A stretch of 52,654 bases of DNA. It comes from Dehalococcoidia bacterium UBA2158 (lineage in GTDB: Bacteria; Chloroflexota; Dehalococcoidia; Lucifugimonadales; UBA3495). How positions within the stretch are numbered: the stretch's first letter is position 1; the number at the start of each line of letters is the position of its first letter. Positions 17,424-27,148 of this stretch are shown here, piece after piece. The stretch is taken from the NCBI GenBank assembly GCA_002328185.1, contig DCWQ01000038.1, positions 113,460-166,113 on the forward strand. Direction: 5' to 3'. The notes under the pieces are model-generated. The model was given only the letters and a program-made list of their open reading frames with translations. It was not told the DNA's origin and ran no database searches. A program made the translations under genes and the position numbers.

Positions 17424-20396
17424 CTAATCGCCCACAGCCGCAACTGCCGGTTCTCTCGCCTTGCTTGGGGCCTTGGCCGACTTTCGGACGGTGGCTTTGG
17501 CCTTGGCGGGTTTGGTCCCGCGCCCGGCCGGCTTCAGTATCCGCTTCAGGTACTTGCCAGTGAAGGACTTGACATTGGCGGCCAACTGCTCCGGGGTGCC
17601 GGTGGCGATGAGCTTGCCACCCTTGTCGCCGGCGCCAGGGCCCAGATCGATCAGCCAGTCCGAGTTTTTGATGACGTCCAGGTTGTGCTCGATCAATATG
17701 ACCGTATTGCCGGTGTCCACCAGGCGGTGCAGGACACCCAACAGAGCGGCGCAGTCCGAGAAGGAAAGGCCGGTGGTGGGCTCGTCCAACAGATAGATGG
17801 TCTTACCGGTGGCACGCTTAGATAGTTCGGTGGCCAGTTTCACCCGTTGGGCTTCACCGCCCGAAAGGGTGGTTGCCGGCTGCCCCAGGCGAATGTAGCC
17901 AAGGCCCACATCGCGCATAGTCTCCAGTTTCGGCTTGATACGGGGGAAGTTTATGAAGAACTCCAACGCCTGGGCCACGGTCATGTCGAGGATCTCGGCG
18001 ATGTTCTTTCCTCGGAGGGTTACTTCCAACGCCTCCCGGTTGTAGCGCTTGCCCTGGCATATCTCGCATGGGACGGTGACGTCAGGCAGGAACTGCATCT
18101 CTATCTGGTTGTAGCCCTCACCCTGGCAGGCCTCACAGCGGCCTCCCTTGACGTTGAAGGAGAACCGGCCCGGCGCATAGCCGCGCACCCTGGCCTCGGG
18201 CAGACTGGCGAAAAGGTCTCGGATGGGCGTGAATGCCCCGGTGTAAGTGGCCGGGTTACTCCGTGGGGTGCGGCCGATGGGCGACTGGTCAATGTTAACG
18301 ACCTTGTCCACTGCTTCGATGCCTTGCACTTCTTTGTGCACACCGGGGAGGTCCCGCCCCTTGTTGATTACCTGGTTCAGCTTCTTGTAGAGAATCTCGT
18401 AGACCAGGCTGCTCTTTCCAGAACCGGAAACACCGGTGACCGACACCAAGCGTCCCAGAGGGAATTTGACGTCAATATTTTTGAGGTTGTTCTCTTTCGC
18501 CCCTTTGACCACGATCTCATCGCCGTTCCCTTTGCGCCTTTTCTCCGGGAAGGGCACGACCTTGCGGCCGCTGAGGTAGGCGCCGGTCAGCGAGTAGGGG
18601 TTTGCTTCGATGTCGGCGACGGTCCCGGTGGCGACCACGTGGCCACCATGTTCGCCGGCGCCGGGGCCAAGGTCGGCTATGAAATCGGCAGCCCGCATCA
18701 TGGCTTCGTCATGTTCGACGACGACTACGGTATTGCCCAGGTCTTTCAGCCGCAGCAGGGTGTCTATCAGCCGGTGGTCGTCATGCGGATGCAGGCCCAC
18801 GGTGGGCTCGTCGCACACGTAGAGCACGCCGGTCAGTCCGGAGCCGATCTGGGTAGCCAAACGCACCCGTTGGGCCTCGCCGCCGGACAGGGTCCGGGCG
18901 GTGCGGTCCATGGTCACGTAGTCCAGGCCGATGCCCTCCAGGAACTTAACCCGCCCTTCGATCTCTTTCAAGACCTGGTTGGCGATGGTCTTCTCCCGGG
19001 TGGTCAGCACCTTCTTTTTGTGGGGGCCGGGGGCGTCGGGGTCGATATCCCTGATCCATTCGGCCGCTTGGCCGATGTTCTTTGCGCAGACGTCCATTAT
19101 CCCCAGGCCGCAGACCTTCACGGAAAGGGCTTCGGGGCGCAGCCGTCTCCCGCCGCAGGACTGGCAGGGGCGGGCAGACATATAGCGCTCTATCTGATGG
19201 CGCATGTAGTCGGACTCGGTGCGCTTGTAACGGCGTTCCAGGTTGGGGATGACTCCCTCGAACTTGGTGTCCCATTCATAGCTCTGGCCACGGTGGGTGC
19301 GGTGCCGTACTGTCACCTTCTTCTCGTCGTTTCCGTACAGGATCATGTCTATGTGTTTCCGGTCCAGGTCCTTGACTGGCGTCTTCCCGGAGAAGCCATT
19401 GGCCTGGGCCACCGATTCCATCAGACTGATGTACCAACTGCTGGAGGGGCCGCCGCGGGTCCACGGCGCGATGGCGCCCTGGGACAGCGAGAGCTCCCGG
19501 TTGGATATGATCAGCTCGGGGTCCAAAGACAGCTTGTAGCCCAGCCCCGTGCAGTCACTGCAGGCGCCGTGGGGGCTGTTGAAGCTGAATGTTCGGGGCT
19601 CGATCTCCGGCAGGCTGGTATTGCACTTGGTGCAGGCGAATTGCTCGGAGAAGACCAGGGTCTCGCCATCTTCCACGTGGGCTTCGACCACTCCTTCGCC
19701 TTCGCGCAGGGCTGTCTCCACCGACTCGGCCACTCGGTTGGTCTCGGTATCGGGCCGTATGATCAGGCGGTCGACGACCAGCTCGATGTAGTGCCACTTC
19801 TTCCGGTCCAGATTCAGGTCGCCCATCTCCTCAAGCATGAAGATCTCGCCGTTGACCCTGACCCGGACGAAACCAGACTGGCGGGCGGTCTCAAACACGT
19901 CCAGGTGTTCGCCCTTCTTGCGGCGAATCTTGGGCGCCATCAGCGTGATCCGGCTGCCCTCTTCCAGGCTCATGATGGAGTCCACGATCTGAGAGATGGT
20001 CTGCCGCTCCACAGGACGGCCGCATTTGGGGCAGTGGGGCAGGCCCACCCTGGCGAACAGCAGCCGCAGGTAGTCGTAAATCTCCGTTACCGTGCCAACG
20101 GTGGACCGGGGGTTGTGGGAAACACCCTTCTGGTCGATGGATATGGCCGGGGAGAGACCCTCGATGTAGTCGACGTCCGGTTTGTCCATCCGGCCCAGGA
20201 ACTGCCTGGCGTAGGCTGACAAAGACTCTACGTAGCGGCGTTGGCCCTCTGCGTAGATGGTGTCGAAAGCCAGGGAACTCTTGCCGGAACCGGATACTCC
20301 GGTGATCACCACCAGTTTGTCTCGGGGAATGGTGATCTCGATATTCTTGAGGTTATGCTCGCGAGCGCCTTTGACGTGGATAAAATCCTGGGGCAT
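17424..20396 (-). CDS. uvrA: Excinuclease ABC subunit A (nucleotide excision repair)
   Basis: This 990-aa protein has two ABC ATPase halves: the first P-loop is GVSGSGKSSLAF near residue 34, and the second repeats GVSGSGKSSL near residue 650. Zinc modules are visible as CTKC...CSDC near 256-286 and CEAC...CEIC near 740-770. Signature LSGGEAQRV occurs twice. It recognises DNA damage with UvrB. The last 45 residues form a basic Lys/Ala/Pro tail beyond the usual end. An imperfect palindrome TTGT-N12-ACAA at 20430-20449 lies 34 bp upstream and could be a promoter or operator. Confidence 0.97.
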   Translation of the reverse strand: MPQDFIHVKGAREHNLKNIEITIPRDKLVVITGVSGSGKSSLAFDTIYAEGQRRYVESLSAYARQFLGRMDKPDVDYIEGLSPAISIDQKGVSHNPRSTVGTVTEIYDYLRLLFARVGLPHCPKCGRPVERQTISQIVDSIMSLEEGSRITLMAPKIRRKKGEHLDVFETARQSGFVRVRVNGEIFMLEEMGDLNLDRKKWHYIELVVDRLIIRPDTETNRVAESVETALREGEGVVEAHVEDGETLVFSEQFACTKCNTSLPEIEPRTFSFNSPHGACSDCTGLGYKLSLDPELIISNRELSLSQGAIAPWTRGGPSSSWYISLMESVAQANGFSGKTPVKDLDRKHIDMILYGNDEKKVTVRHRTHRGQSYEWDTKFEGVIPNLERRYKRTESDYMRHQIERYMSARPCQSCGGRRLRPEALSVKVCGLGIMDVCAKNIGQAAEWIRDIDPDAPGPHKKKVLTTREKTIANQVLKEIEGRVKFLEGIGLDYVTMDRTARTLSGGEAQRVRLATQIGSGLTGVLYVCDEPTVGLHPHDDHRLIDTLLRLKDLGNTVVVVEHDEAMMRAADFIADLGPGAGEHGGHVVATGTVADIEANPYSLTGAYLSGRKVVPFPEKRRKGNGDEIVVKGAKENNLKNIDVKFPLGRLVSVTGVSGSGKSSLVYEILYKKLNQVINKGRDLPGVHKEVQGIEAVDKVVNIDQSPIGRTPRSNPATYTGAFTPIRDLFASLPEARVRGYAPGRFSFNVKGGRCEACQGEGYNQIEMQFLPDVTVPCEICQGKRYNREALEVTLRGKNIAEILDMTVAQALEFFINFPRIKPKLETMRDVGLGYIRLGQPATTLSGGEAQRVKLATELSKRATGKTIYLLDEPTTGLSFSDCAALLGVLHRLVDTGNTVILIEHNLDVIKNSDWLIDLGPGAGDKGGKLIATGTPEQLAANVKSFTGKYLKRILKPAGRGTKPAKAKATVRKSAKAPSKAREPAVAAVGD

Positions 20397-20461
20397 ACAG
20401 CTCCACCCTCACCCAATTTACGGCCCATATTGTAACATCGTTATGACAACACGGTGCTTTC

Positions 20462-20808
20462 GGTCAGGCAGCCGATAGGCGAGCAGATATCGCCCTAGTC
20501 AAGTTCGTATTCGCATCTTAGACCGAGAGCAAACGCCGGCCGGTGCTGCTCCTCAGCTCGGACGAATACATGCAAGGCAGACAGGAAGCCGTGGTGTGCG
20601 CAATCACCAGTAACACCTGCCGGTTGCTACCGGGCGATCACCTTATGAATGATTGGGAAGAAGCTGGACTCGTATTCCCGTCGGTCACTACCGGTATCAT
20701 CCGGACCATCAAACAGAGCATGATTGAACGGAAGATCGGTCTGGTTTCCCCCGGGACCTCAGCGAGGTAGAATCCAATCTAAACCAGATTTTGGAGTTGA
20801 ACAGTTAA
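20462..20808 (+). pseudogene. Decayed PemK/MazF-family toxin gene
   Basis: Conceptual translation gives ADIALVKFVFAS, then a TAG at 20519-20521, then TESKRRPVLLLSSDEY and VVCAITSN, LPGDH, GLVFPSV and GIIRTIKQSM, matching the PemK/MazF endoribonuclease fold nearly end to end. After SPG the frame slips by one base in a run of C and G; the other frame continues RDLSEVESNLNQILELNS to TAA at 20806. One in-frame stop and one frameshift make it a pseudogene. No antitoxin gene is visible beside it. The longest intact piece is GTG 20543 to 20770. Confidence 0.75.
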
Positions 20809-20811
20809 ACA

Positions 20812-21609
20812 ATGAGCCGTGACCTATTTAGCGTGTCCAAGGCTTTCATTGGTGTGGTCCACCTGCTGCCCCTGCCCGGCTCCCCACGGTGGGGCGGAAG
20901 TATGCGCGCGGTGATCGACCGGGCTGAAGAAGAGGCGAATATCCTGGAACAGGGCGGTGTTAATGGAATCATCGTGGAGAACTTCGGCGATGTCCCATTC
21001 CGCACCGGGCGTCTGGACCCCGAGACCATCGCCGGCATGACCGTGGCGGTGGAGCGGGTGGAAGAGGTGGTGAACGTTCCCGTGGGCATCAACATGCTGC
21101 GGAACGACGCTCTGTCCGCCCTTGGCATAGCTGCCGTCACAGGAGCCAAGTTCATCCGGGTGAACGTCCACTACGGCGTGATGGCCGCCGAGGAAGGTCT
21201 GATCGAGGGCGAGGCATACCAGGTTATGCGCCACCGCAAAGACCTGGAATCCAACGTCCAGGTGCTAGCCGACGTTCTGGTGAAACATGCAGTGCCTTTG
21301 GGCTCCGTTGACTTAGGTCTGATGGCCAGAGAGACCGCCCAGAGGGGCTTGGCCGACGGCTTGATCGTGTCTGGCGCCGCGACGGGTGAAGAAACCGCCA
21401 GTTTCGATGTGTCTATAGTGCGGCGCGCCACGCCCGACGGCCTGGTCTTGGTGGGCAGCGGGGTAACCGAGAAGAACATCTGGCGTGTGATCGAGCACTC
21501 CGACGGCGCAATCATCGGCACCAGCCTGAAAGAAGGCGGTATCGTCACCAACAAGGTCAACCCGGAGCGGGTGCGCCGGATGGCGGAGATATTCGGGACG
21601 CTGCCCTAG
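20812..21609 (+). CDS. BtpA/SgcQ family TIM-barrel protein
   Basis: This 265-aa protein begins FIGVVHLLPLPGSPRW and contains GGVNGIIVENFGDVPF and GVTEKNIW, the conserved blocks of the BtpA family. BtpA is linked to photosystem I stability in cyanobacteria; relatives in non-phototrophs have unknown enzymatic roles. Here it is a single gene with no photosynthesis context, so a metabolic role is more likely. It starts a few bases after the toxin pseudogene ends. Confidence 0.85.
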   Translation: MSRDLFSVSKAFIGVVHLLPLPGSPRWGGSMRAVIDRAEEEANILEQGGVNGIIVENFGDVPFRTGRLDPETIAGMTVAVERVEEVVNVPVGINMLRNDALSALGIAAVTGAKFIRVNVHYGVMAAEEGLIEGEAYQVMRHRKDLESNVQVLADVLVKHAVPLGSVDLGLMARETAQRGLADGLIVSGAATGEETASFDVSIVRRATPDGLVLVGSGVTEKNIWRVIEHSDGAIIGTSLKEGGIVTNKVNPERVRRMAEIFGTLP

Positions 21610-21610
21610 A

Positions 21611-21735
21611 GATTGTGTCCCCTCTTCCGCTCTCGGGAGAGGGTGGGGCGGTGTTTCTCCACCAACCATGTCTGATGCAGAGGGCAAATGCCCCCATCCT
21701 AACCTTCTCCTTTGCGGGGGAAAGAGATTTTTGTC
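21611..21735. repeat. Extragenic G/C-rich inverted-repeat tract
   Basis: Two hairpin-prone segments, around 21619-21652 (CCCCTCTTCC... GGGAGAGGGTGGGG) and 21690-21722 (CCCCCATCC... GCGGGGGA), occupy the gap between converging genes. The gap may also serve as a terminator region. Similar CCCTCTCCC/GGGAGAGGG repeats are common between bacterial genes. Confidence 0.4.
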
Positions 21736-21746
21736 TTTAGCGCCAG

Positions 21747-23123
21747 TTATACGCCCAGAGACTGAGAAACTTTTCCGAATACTTTGTCCATGATGGTGAC
21801 TAGCTCGTCAACCTCGCCGGAGGTGATGCATAGGGGAGGCGCTACGTTCATGCGGTCTCCACCTCGGAGGAGCAGGCCGTTCTCGGCGAAGCCCTCGGTG
21901 ATGCGGTTGGCCAGGTCGGCCTCTGTGGGGAAGTATTCTTTGGTCTCCCGGTCGGCGACCAGCTCGACGCCGCAGAACAGGCCCAGACCGCGGACGTCGC
22001 CGATCATCTTGTACTTGTCCTTCATTTCCTTGAGCCCGTCCAACAGGTAAGCCCCCTGCTTGGCGGCGTTCTCTACCATCCCTTCTTCTTCCATTATCTG
22101 AATGTTCTTGAGAGCGGCTGCAGCCGCAACCGGGTGACCTCCAAAAGTAATGACGTGCTTGAAGGACGCCTTGGGGCTGCCGATGAAGGCGTCGGATATC
22201 TCGCCTCGAGTGATGCAGCCGCCCATGGGGATGTAGCCGCTGGTGATGCCCTTGGCCACGGTCATCATGTCGGGCACCACGCCCCAATGCTCGGTGGCGA
22301 ACATCTTGCCGGTGCGGCCAAACCCGGTGATGACTTCGTCGGCGATGAGCAAAACACCGTACTTGTCGCAGATCTCCCGCAGCCGGGGCCAGTAGTTGTC
22401 GCCGGGGACCGCGCAGCCCAGGGGACTGGAGATGGGCTCGGCAAATACGGCGGCGATGGTCTCCGGGTCCTGGAACTTGATCATCTCTTCGACCGCGTTC
22501 ACGCAGAGCTCGGCGCATTCTTCGGGGGTCTGGCCACCCAACTCGCACCGGTAGGGTAGCGGCTGGGGGACGTGGAAGACACCAGGCATCAGGGGTTCGT
22601 AGTCGAGTTTGGGGTAGAGATGGGAGCCACCCAGGGCCAGTGCGCCCATGGTGGCGCCGTGGTAGGAGCCCTTGCGGCTAATGAACTTGGTGCGGTTGGG
22701 TTCGCCGACCCGCTTGAAATAGGCGCGGGATAGTTTGATGGCTGTTTCAACTGCTTCCGACCCGCCGCTGGTGAAGAAGGACCGGGTCATGTCGCCCGGC
22801 GCTATCTGCGAAATCTTCTCGGCAAGGCGAATGGTGGGTTCAGTGGTGGTGCCCAGGGGCATATAAGTCAGGTTCAGCATCTGCTCGTAAGCGGCGTCGG
22901 CGATCTCTTTGCGGCCGTAGCCCACGTTCTTCAGCCACAGCCCAGACATGCCGTCGATGGACGTGTTGCCGTTGGCGTCGGTTACGTGAACACCCTCGCC
23001 GCTGACGAAGATGGCCGGGTCTCCCTTTTCAGCCATGTCGCTGGGCTCCCGCAAGTAGACCCAGAGATGCTCCAGGGCCGACTCCTGCAGGGCTTTGACT
23101 TCTGATGCCGAATGGGTCGTCAT
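21747..23123 (-). CDS. Class III PLP-dependent aminotransferase
   Basis: This 458-aa fold-type I enzyme has SGGSEAVETAIKLSR near residue 117, the LLIADEVITGFGRTG motif that positions PLP, and the Schiff-base Lys at residue 291 in TVAKGITSGYIP. It resembles omega-amino-acid:pyruvate and aspartate-aminotransferase-family proteins; the amine donor is not clear. It lies 42 bp downstream of LLM 2 on the same strand and probably shares its transcript. Confidence 0.9.
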   Translation of the reverse strand: MTTHSASEVKALQESALEHLWVYLREPSDMAEKGDPAIFVSGEGVHVTDANGNTSIDGMSGLWLKNVGYGRKEIADAAYEQMLNLTYMPLGTTTEPTIRLAEKISQIAPGDMTRSFFTSGGSEAVETAIKLSRAYFKRVGEPNRTKFISRKGSYHGATMGALALGGSHLYPKLDYEPLMPGVFHVPQPLPYRCELGGQTPEECAELCVNAVEEMIKFQDPETIAAVFAEPISSPLGCAVPGDNYWPRLREICDKYGVLLIADEVITGFGRTGKMFATEHWGVVPDMMTVAKGITSGYIPMGGCITRGEISDAFIGSPKASFKHVITFGGHPVAAAAALKNIQIMEEEGMVENAAKQGAYLLDGLKEMKDKYKMIGDVRGLGLFCGVELVADRETKEYFPTEADLANRITEGFAENGLLLRGGDRMNVAPPLCITSGEVDELVTIMDKVFGKVSQSLGV

Positions 23124-23137
23124 TGGGGACTCCTTAA

Positions 23138-23172
23138 TAAGCTGACAGCTTTCAGCTATCAGCGTTCAGCTT
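23138..23172. repeat. Dispersed AGCTGACAGCT-type repeat (copy 1)
   Basis: AAGCTGACAGCT is followed by TTCAGCTATCAGC and TTCAGCTT, built from repeated TCAGC/GCTGA words. It spans the stop codon of LLM 2. Related copies lie at 24156-24199, 42593-42631, 43914-43950 and 44036-44076. Confidence 0.5.
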
Positions 23173-24050
23173 TGGACTGCGGGTATGACTACTTCCGCCA
23201 GCATCTCCATGATGGGGCGGAGTTGGCTTTGGTCTCGGGTGTTGGGCGAAATCAATAATCGCTCAAGGCCCATCTCCTGGTACTTCCGCGAACGCTCCAG
23301 TATCTCTTCTGGGTCTTCGCCCAGCGAATAGCGGTCGTGGTTGTGGGTGTTTCCCATAGCGGCGCTGACTGAGACGCTGATCTCCGAGGGGTCGCGGCCG
23401 GCCACTACGGCCTGTTCTTTCAGGTAGTCCATGCCCTCGGCCAGCGCCTCGGGAGACAGGGCCGTTGGGTGCCAGGTCGTGCCGGAGCGGGCGGCCCGGC
23501 GGATGGCGGCCTTGCTGGTGCCGCCGATGATTATGGGTATGTGGGGTTTTTGCACCGGCTTGGGCGTGAATTTCATACCCCAGAAGCTGTGGTACTTGCC
23601 CTGGAAGCTTGGGTCTTCTTTGGTCCACAGTTCTTTCATGATGGCGATGGTCTCATCGCTGATGGCGCCCCGCTCGGCGTAAGGGCTGCCCATGGCCTCC
23701 AACTCTTCTTCGATAACTCCCACCCCGACACCCAGCATCAGCCGGCCGCCGGACAAAACGTCCAGGGTGGCGGAGACTTTGGCCAAGCGGATGGGGTTGT
23801 GGTAGGGGAGGACCAGGACGCTGGTGCCCAGGCCGATGGTAGTGGTGCGGGCCGCCACGTAGGTAAGGACGGTCAGCGGTTCGTAGTAGGGTTTGTCGCC
23901 GATACGGTCGTAGACGTAGCTGACGTTGAAGACGTGCTCGCTGGCCCAGACTGAGTCGAACCCGAGCTCCTCGCAGCGGACGGCCAGGTCCACCACCCCT
24001 TGGACATCTTCCATGCCCTGGTTGTTGGACAGCGAATAAGCGATCTTCAA
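23166..24050 (-). CDS. LLM class F420/flavin-dependent oxidoreductase 2
   Basis: This 294-aa luciferase-like TIM barrel has VRCEELGFDSVWASEHV at the start, GTSVLVLPYHNPIRLAKVSATLD near residue 80 and LGVGVGVIEEE near 105. The short length and the GG-T-KAAIRRAAR segment resemble F420-dependent members more than FMN ones, but the cofactor is not certain. It precedes the class III aminotransferase, hinting that both process an amine- or amide-containing compound (inference). Confidence 0.82.
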   Translation of the reverse strand: MKIAYSLSNNQGMEDVQGVVDLAVRCEELGFDSVWASEHVFNVSYVYDRIGDKPYYEPLTVLTYVAARTTTIGLGTSVLVLPYHNPIRLAKVSATLDVLSGGRLMLGVGVGVIEEELEAMGSPYAERGAISDETIAIMKELWTKEDPSFQGKYHSFWGMKFTPKPVQKPHIPIIIGGTSKAAIRRAARSGTTWHPTALSPEALAEGMDYLKEQAVVAGRDPSEISVSVSAAMGNTHNHDRYSLGEDPEEILERSRKYQEMGLERLLISPNTRDQSQLRPIMEMLAEVVIPAVQS

Positions 24051-24155
24051 TTAAGGCTCCCTTAAATTCAGGTCGGCCATCAGTTTACATCCGCCGCCAA
24101 CTGTCCACAAATCCCGCCCGGAGCCTCACTCCAGCTTGAAGCCAAATCCCGATTC

Positions 24156-24199
24156 CGATAAGCTGACCGCTGAAAGTTCCGATTTGAATCGGGACTGAT
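24156..24199. repeat. Dispersed AGCTGAC-type repeat (copy 2)
   Basis: ATAAGCTGACCGCTGAAAG is followed by GAATCGGGACTGAT, the same order as at 44036-44076, and an upstream TCCCGATTC makes a stem with GAATCGGGA. It sits in the divergent promoter region before the 966-aa dehydrogenase. Confidence 0.45.
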
Positions 24200-24217
24200 A
24201 ACAACGGGAGTAACCAC

Positions 24218-27118
24218 ATGGCCACCACGGCAGAGACACGGGTCCACGCATCGGAACGAGGCGACATCGAGCAGGCGCTAAAACGCCGGGTCTCGGGCGA
24301 GGTTAGATTCGACCCCTTCTCCCGCGTGCTCTACAGCACCGACGCCAGCATCTACCAGATGGAGCCGGTGGGCGTGGTCATACCCCGCAACGTGGAAGAC
24401 GTCTTGGCCGTAATTGAAGTGGCGAAAGAAAACGGAGTGCCCGTTCTTCCCCGGGCAGGCGGGACCAGCCTGGCCGGGCAGACCGTAAACCACGCCATCG
24501 TCACCGACTTCAGCAAGTACCTAAACCAAATAATCGAGGTCAACCAGGAGGAGCAGTGGGCCAGGGTCCAGCCGGGCATCGTGCTGGACGACCTAAACCG
24601 CCAACTGCTGCCCTATAACCTGATGTACGCCCCCGACCCAACAACCTCCAGCCGAGCTTGCGTGGGCGGCGGCGTCGGCAACAACTCGTGCGGGGCCCAT
24701 TCAGTGATCTACGGCAAGACCCTTGATCATATCAAAGAGGTTTCCGTTATCTTGTCCGACGGCACCCAGAGCCATTTCCAGGAGCTGGACGCCAGGGAAC
24801 TGGAAGCCAAGCTTAGCGGCGCAGGGTTGGAATCGGAGATCTACCGCGGAGTGCGGCGGCTCGCCCAGGAAAATATCGCCGAGATCGAGGCCCGCTACCC
24901 CGCCATCATGCGCCGGGTTAGCGGCTACAACCTGGACGAATTCCTGACCGACTCGCCCTTCAATCTGACGAAGATGGTCGTCGGTTCTGAGGGCACCCTC
25001 TGCGTGATTACCGAAATCAAGATCAACCTGGTTCCCAGGCCCACCATGACGGCCCTGGGCGTTGTCCACTTCCAAGACATCTTCGGGGCCAGCGACGCCG
25101 TGCAGCACATCCTGGAGCACGACCCGTCGTCCATCGAAATCATGGACAAGAATGTGCTGGAGCGCTCCCGGCAATCATCTGGGCTCGCCTCCAATATGGG
25201 GTTCATCGAGGGAAATCCGGGAGCTATCCTAGTGGTGGAGTTCTACGGGGAGTCGGAAGTGGAGCTCACCGACAAGACCGAAAAATTGAAGGAAGACATG
25301 GCCCGCCGCGGCCACGGTTACGCCACGGTGAACATGCTGGACCGGGCGGCCCAGGCCAGCGTCTGGGCGGTGCGGAAGAACGGGTTGGGCCTGCTGATGA
25401 GCATGCATGGCGACGCCAAACCCCTGCCCTTCGTGGAAGACACGGCGGTGGACCCGGACAAGATGGGAGACTTCGTCCGGCAGTTTGATGAGATTGTCCG
25501 GAACCACGAGACCGAGGCCGCCTACTACGGGCATGCGAGCGTCGGTTGCCTGCACATCCGGCCAGTAGTCAGCCTGAAGAGCCAGGACGGCGTGAACAAG
25601 ATGCTGTCCATCGCCGCCGAGATCAGCGACCTGGTCAAGGAGTTCGGCGGTTCCCTCAGCGGAGAGCACGGCGACGGCATCGTCCGGGGCGTGTGGAACG
25701 AGAAGATGTTCGGCTCGGAGATCTACAAGCTGTTCCAAGAGCTAAAGGAGACTTTCGACCCCGACGGCATCATGAATCCCAACAAGATCATCGATTGCCC
25801 GCCCATGGACCAGAACCTGCGCTACGGCGGCGACTACCGGGCCCCATCACTTCCCACCAAGTTGGATTTCTCGATCGACACCGATTTTGCCGGCGCGGTG
25901 GAGATGTGTAACGGGATGGGCGCCTGCCGTCAGCATGTTGGGACCATGTGTCCGTCGTACGTGGCCACCAGGGACGAGGAGCATTCCACCCGGGGCCGGG
26001 CCAATCTGCTGCGGGCCGCGCTTTCGGGCAAGCTGCCAGAGGGCGCCATGACCAGCAAACGGCTCTGGGAGGCCATGGACCTGTGCCTAGAATGCAAGGG
26101 CTGCAAGTCTGAGTGCGAATCAGGCGTGGACATGGCCAAACTCAAATACGAGTTCTTGGACCAATACCACCGGGCCAACGGAACGCCGCTGCGAAACAAA
26201 GTATTCGGCCACATCAACCGGCTCAGCGCCTGGGGTAGCCGGACCGCTCCCTTCTCCAACCTGATAGCCGCCAACCCCATCGGCAAGATGATGTCGCAGA
26301 TGCTGCTGGGCATCCACCCCAAACGGAGGGCGCCCAAGTTCGTGCGGCAAACTTTTTCGAAGTGGTTCAACGCTCGGGGAGCAGGGAACGCACAGGCCAT
26401 CAACACAGTGGTGCTACTGAACGACACCTACATGAACTACAACTACCCAGAGATCGGCAAGGCCTCGGTGGCGTTGCTTGAAGCCGCCGGGCTGAAAGTG
26501 GTGCTGTCAGAAACCGCGTGCTGCGGACGGCCCATGATCTCCAAAGGGTTACTGGACGATGCCACGGCCAACGCGGTGTCCAACGTTGACCAGCTATACG
26601 CCTACGCTAAAGCTGGTATCCCGGTCATCGGATGCGAGCCAAGCTGTCTGCTGACCTTCCGGGATGAGTACCCGCAACTGGTCCGCGGCGAGCGGGCCAA
26701 GAAAGTTGCCGAGAACTCCTTTATGATCGACGAGTTCCTGATGAAGCTCCAGGAAGACGGGAAGTTGCAACTGAACATGGGAAAGCTGGAGAAGAAAGTC
26801 CTATTTCAAGCCCATTGCCACCAGAAGGCTGAGATGGGGACGTCAACGTCGATGGCGGCCCTACGGCTGGCCCCCGGCTATCAGGTCGAGTTGGTCAACG
26901 CTGGGTGCTGCGGCATGGCCGGGTCCTTCGGCTACGAGAAAGAGCATTACGACCTGTCGATGAAGATCGGGGAAGAGGCCCTGTTCCCGGCCATCCGGGC
27001 CAAGGATGAAGCCTGGGAGGTGGCGGTGATGGGCGTCTCCTGCCGCCAGCAGGTTGAGGACGGAACCGGCCGCAAGGCGCGGCACTTGGTAGAGGTGTTG
27101 GCCGACGCGTTGAAGTGA
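24218..27118 (+). CDS. GlcD-GlcF-type fusion: FAD-linked dehydrogenase with Fe-S and CCG domains
   Basis: This 966-aa protein has an FAD-binding PCMH domain (LPRAGGTSLAGQ near residue 75), an FAD-oxidase C-terminal domain (to about residue 530, with SGEHGDG), an Fe-S region (CNGMGACRQHVGTMCPSY near 568; CLECKGCKSEC near 628) and two CCG cysteine-rich domains (ACCGRP, ...AGCCGMAGSFG). The layout is that of YdiJ and D-lactate, glycolate or D-2-hydroxyglutarate dehydrogenases, which pass electrons to the quinone pool. The substrate is unresolved. It has its own promoter region. Confidence 0.9.
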   Translation: MATTAETRVHASERGDIEQALKRRVSGEVRFDPFSRVLYSTDASIYQMEPVGVVIPRNVEDVLAVIEVAKENGVPVLPRAGGTSLAGQTVNHAIVTDFSKYLNQIIEVNQEEQWARVQPGIVLDDLNRQLLPYNLMYAPDPTTSSRACVGGGVGNNSCGAHSVIYGKTLDHIKEVSVILSDGTQSHFQELDARELEAKLSGAGLESEIYRGVRRLAQENIAEIEARYPAIMRRVSGYNLDEFLTDSPFNLTKMVVGSEGTLCVITEIKINLVPRPTMTALGVVHFQDIFGASDAVQHILEHDPSSIEIMDKNVLERSRQSSGLASNMGFIEGNPGAILVVEFYGESEVELTDKTEKLKEDMARRGHGYATVNMLDRAAQASVWAVRKNGLGLLMSMHGDAKPLPFVEDTAVDPDKMGDFVRQFDEIVRNHETEAAYYGHASVGCLHIRPVVSLKSQDGVNKMLSIAAEISDLVKEFGGSLSGEHGDGIVRGVWNEKMFGSEIYKLFQELKETFDPDGIMNPNKIIDCPPMDQNLRYGGDYRAPSLPTKLDFSIDTDFAGAVEMCNGMGACRQHVGTMCPSYVATRDEEHSTRGRANLLRAALSGKLPEGAMTSKRLWEAMDLCLECKGCKSECESGVDMAKLKYEFLDQYHRANGTPLRNKVFGHINRLSAWGSRTAPFSNLIAANPIGKMMSQMLLGIHPKRRAPKFVRQTFSKWFNARGAGNAQAINTVVLLNDTYMNYNYPEIGKASVALLEAAGLKVVLSETACCGRPMISKGLLDDATANAVSNVDQLYAYAKAGIPVIGCEPSCLLTFRDEYPQLVRGERAKKVAENSFMIDEFLMKLQEDGKLQLNMGKLEKKVLFQAHCHQKAEMGTSTSMAALRLAPGYQVELVNAGCCGMAGSFGYEKEHYDLSMKIGEEALFPAIRAKDEAWEVAVMGVSCRQQVEDGTGRKARHLVEVLADALK

Positions 27119-27148
27119 CTTCGGGAACTGGGATTTCACTGCAGACGC

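Noticed and set aside
17847..20219. 790-codon open frame antisense to uvrA
   Set aside because: It lies fully within uvrA in the complementary strand, is dominated by Gly/Ala/Val/Asp codons expected from a G/C-rich antisense frame, and shows no domain. It is a codon-bias shadow.
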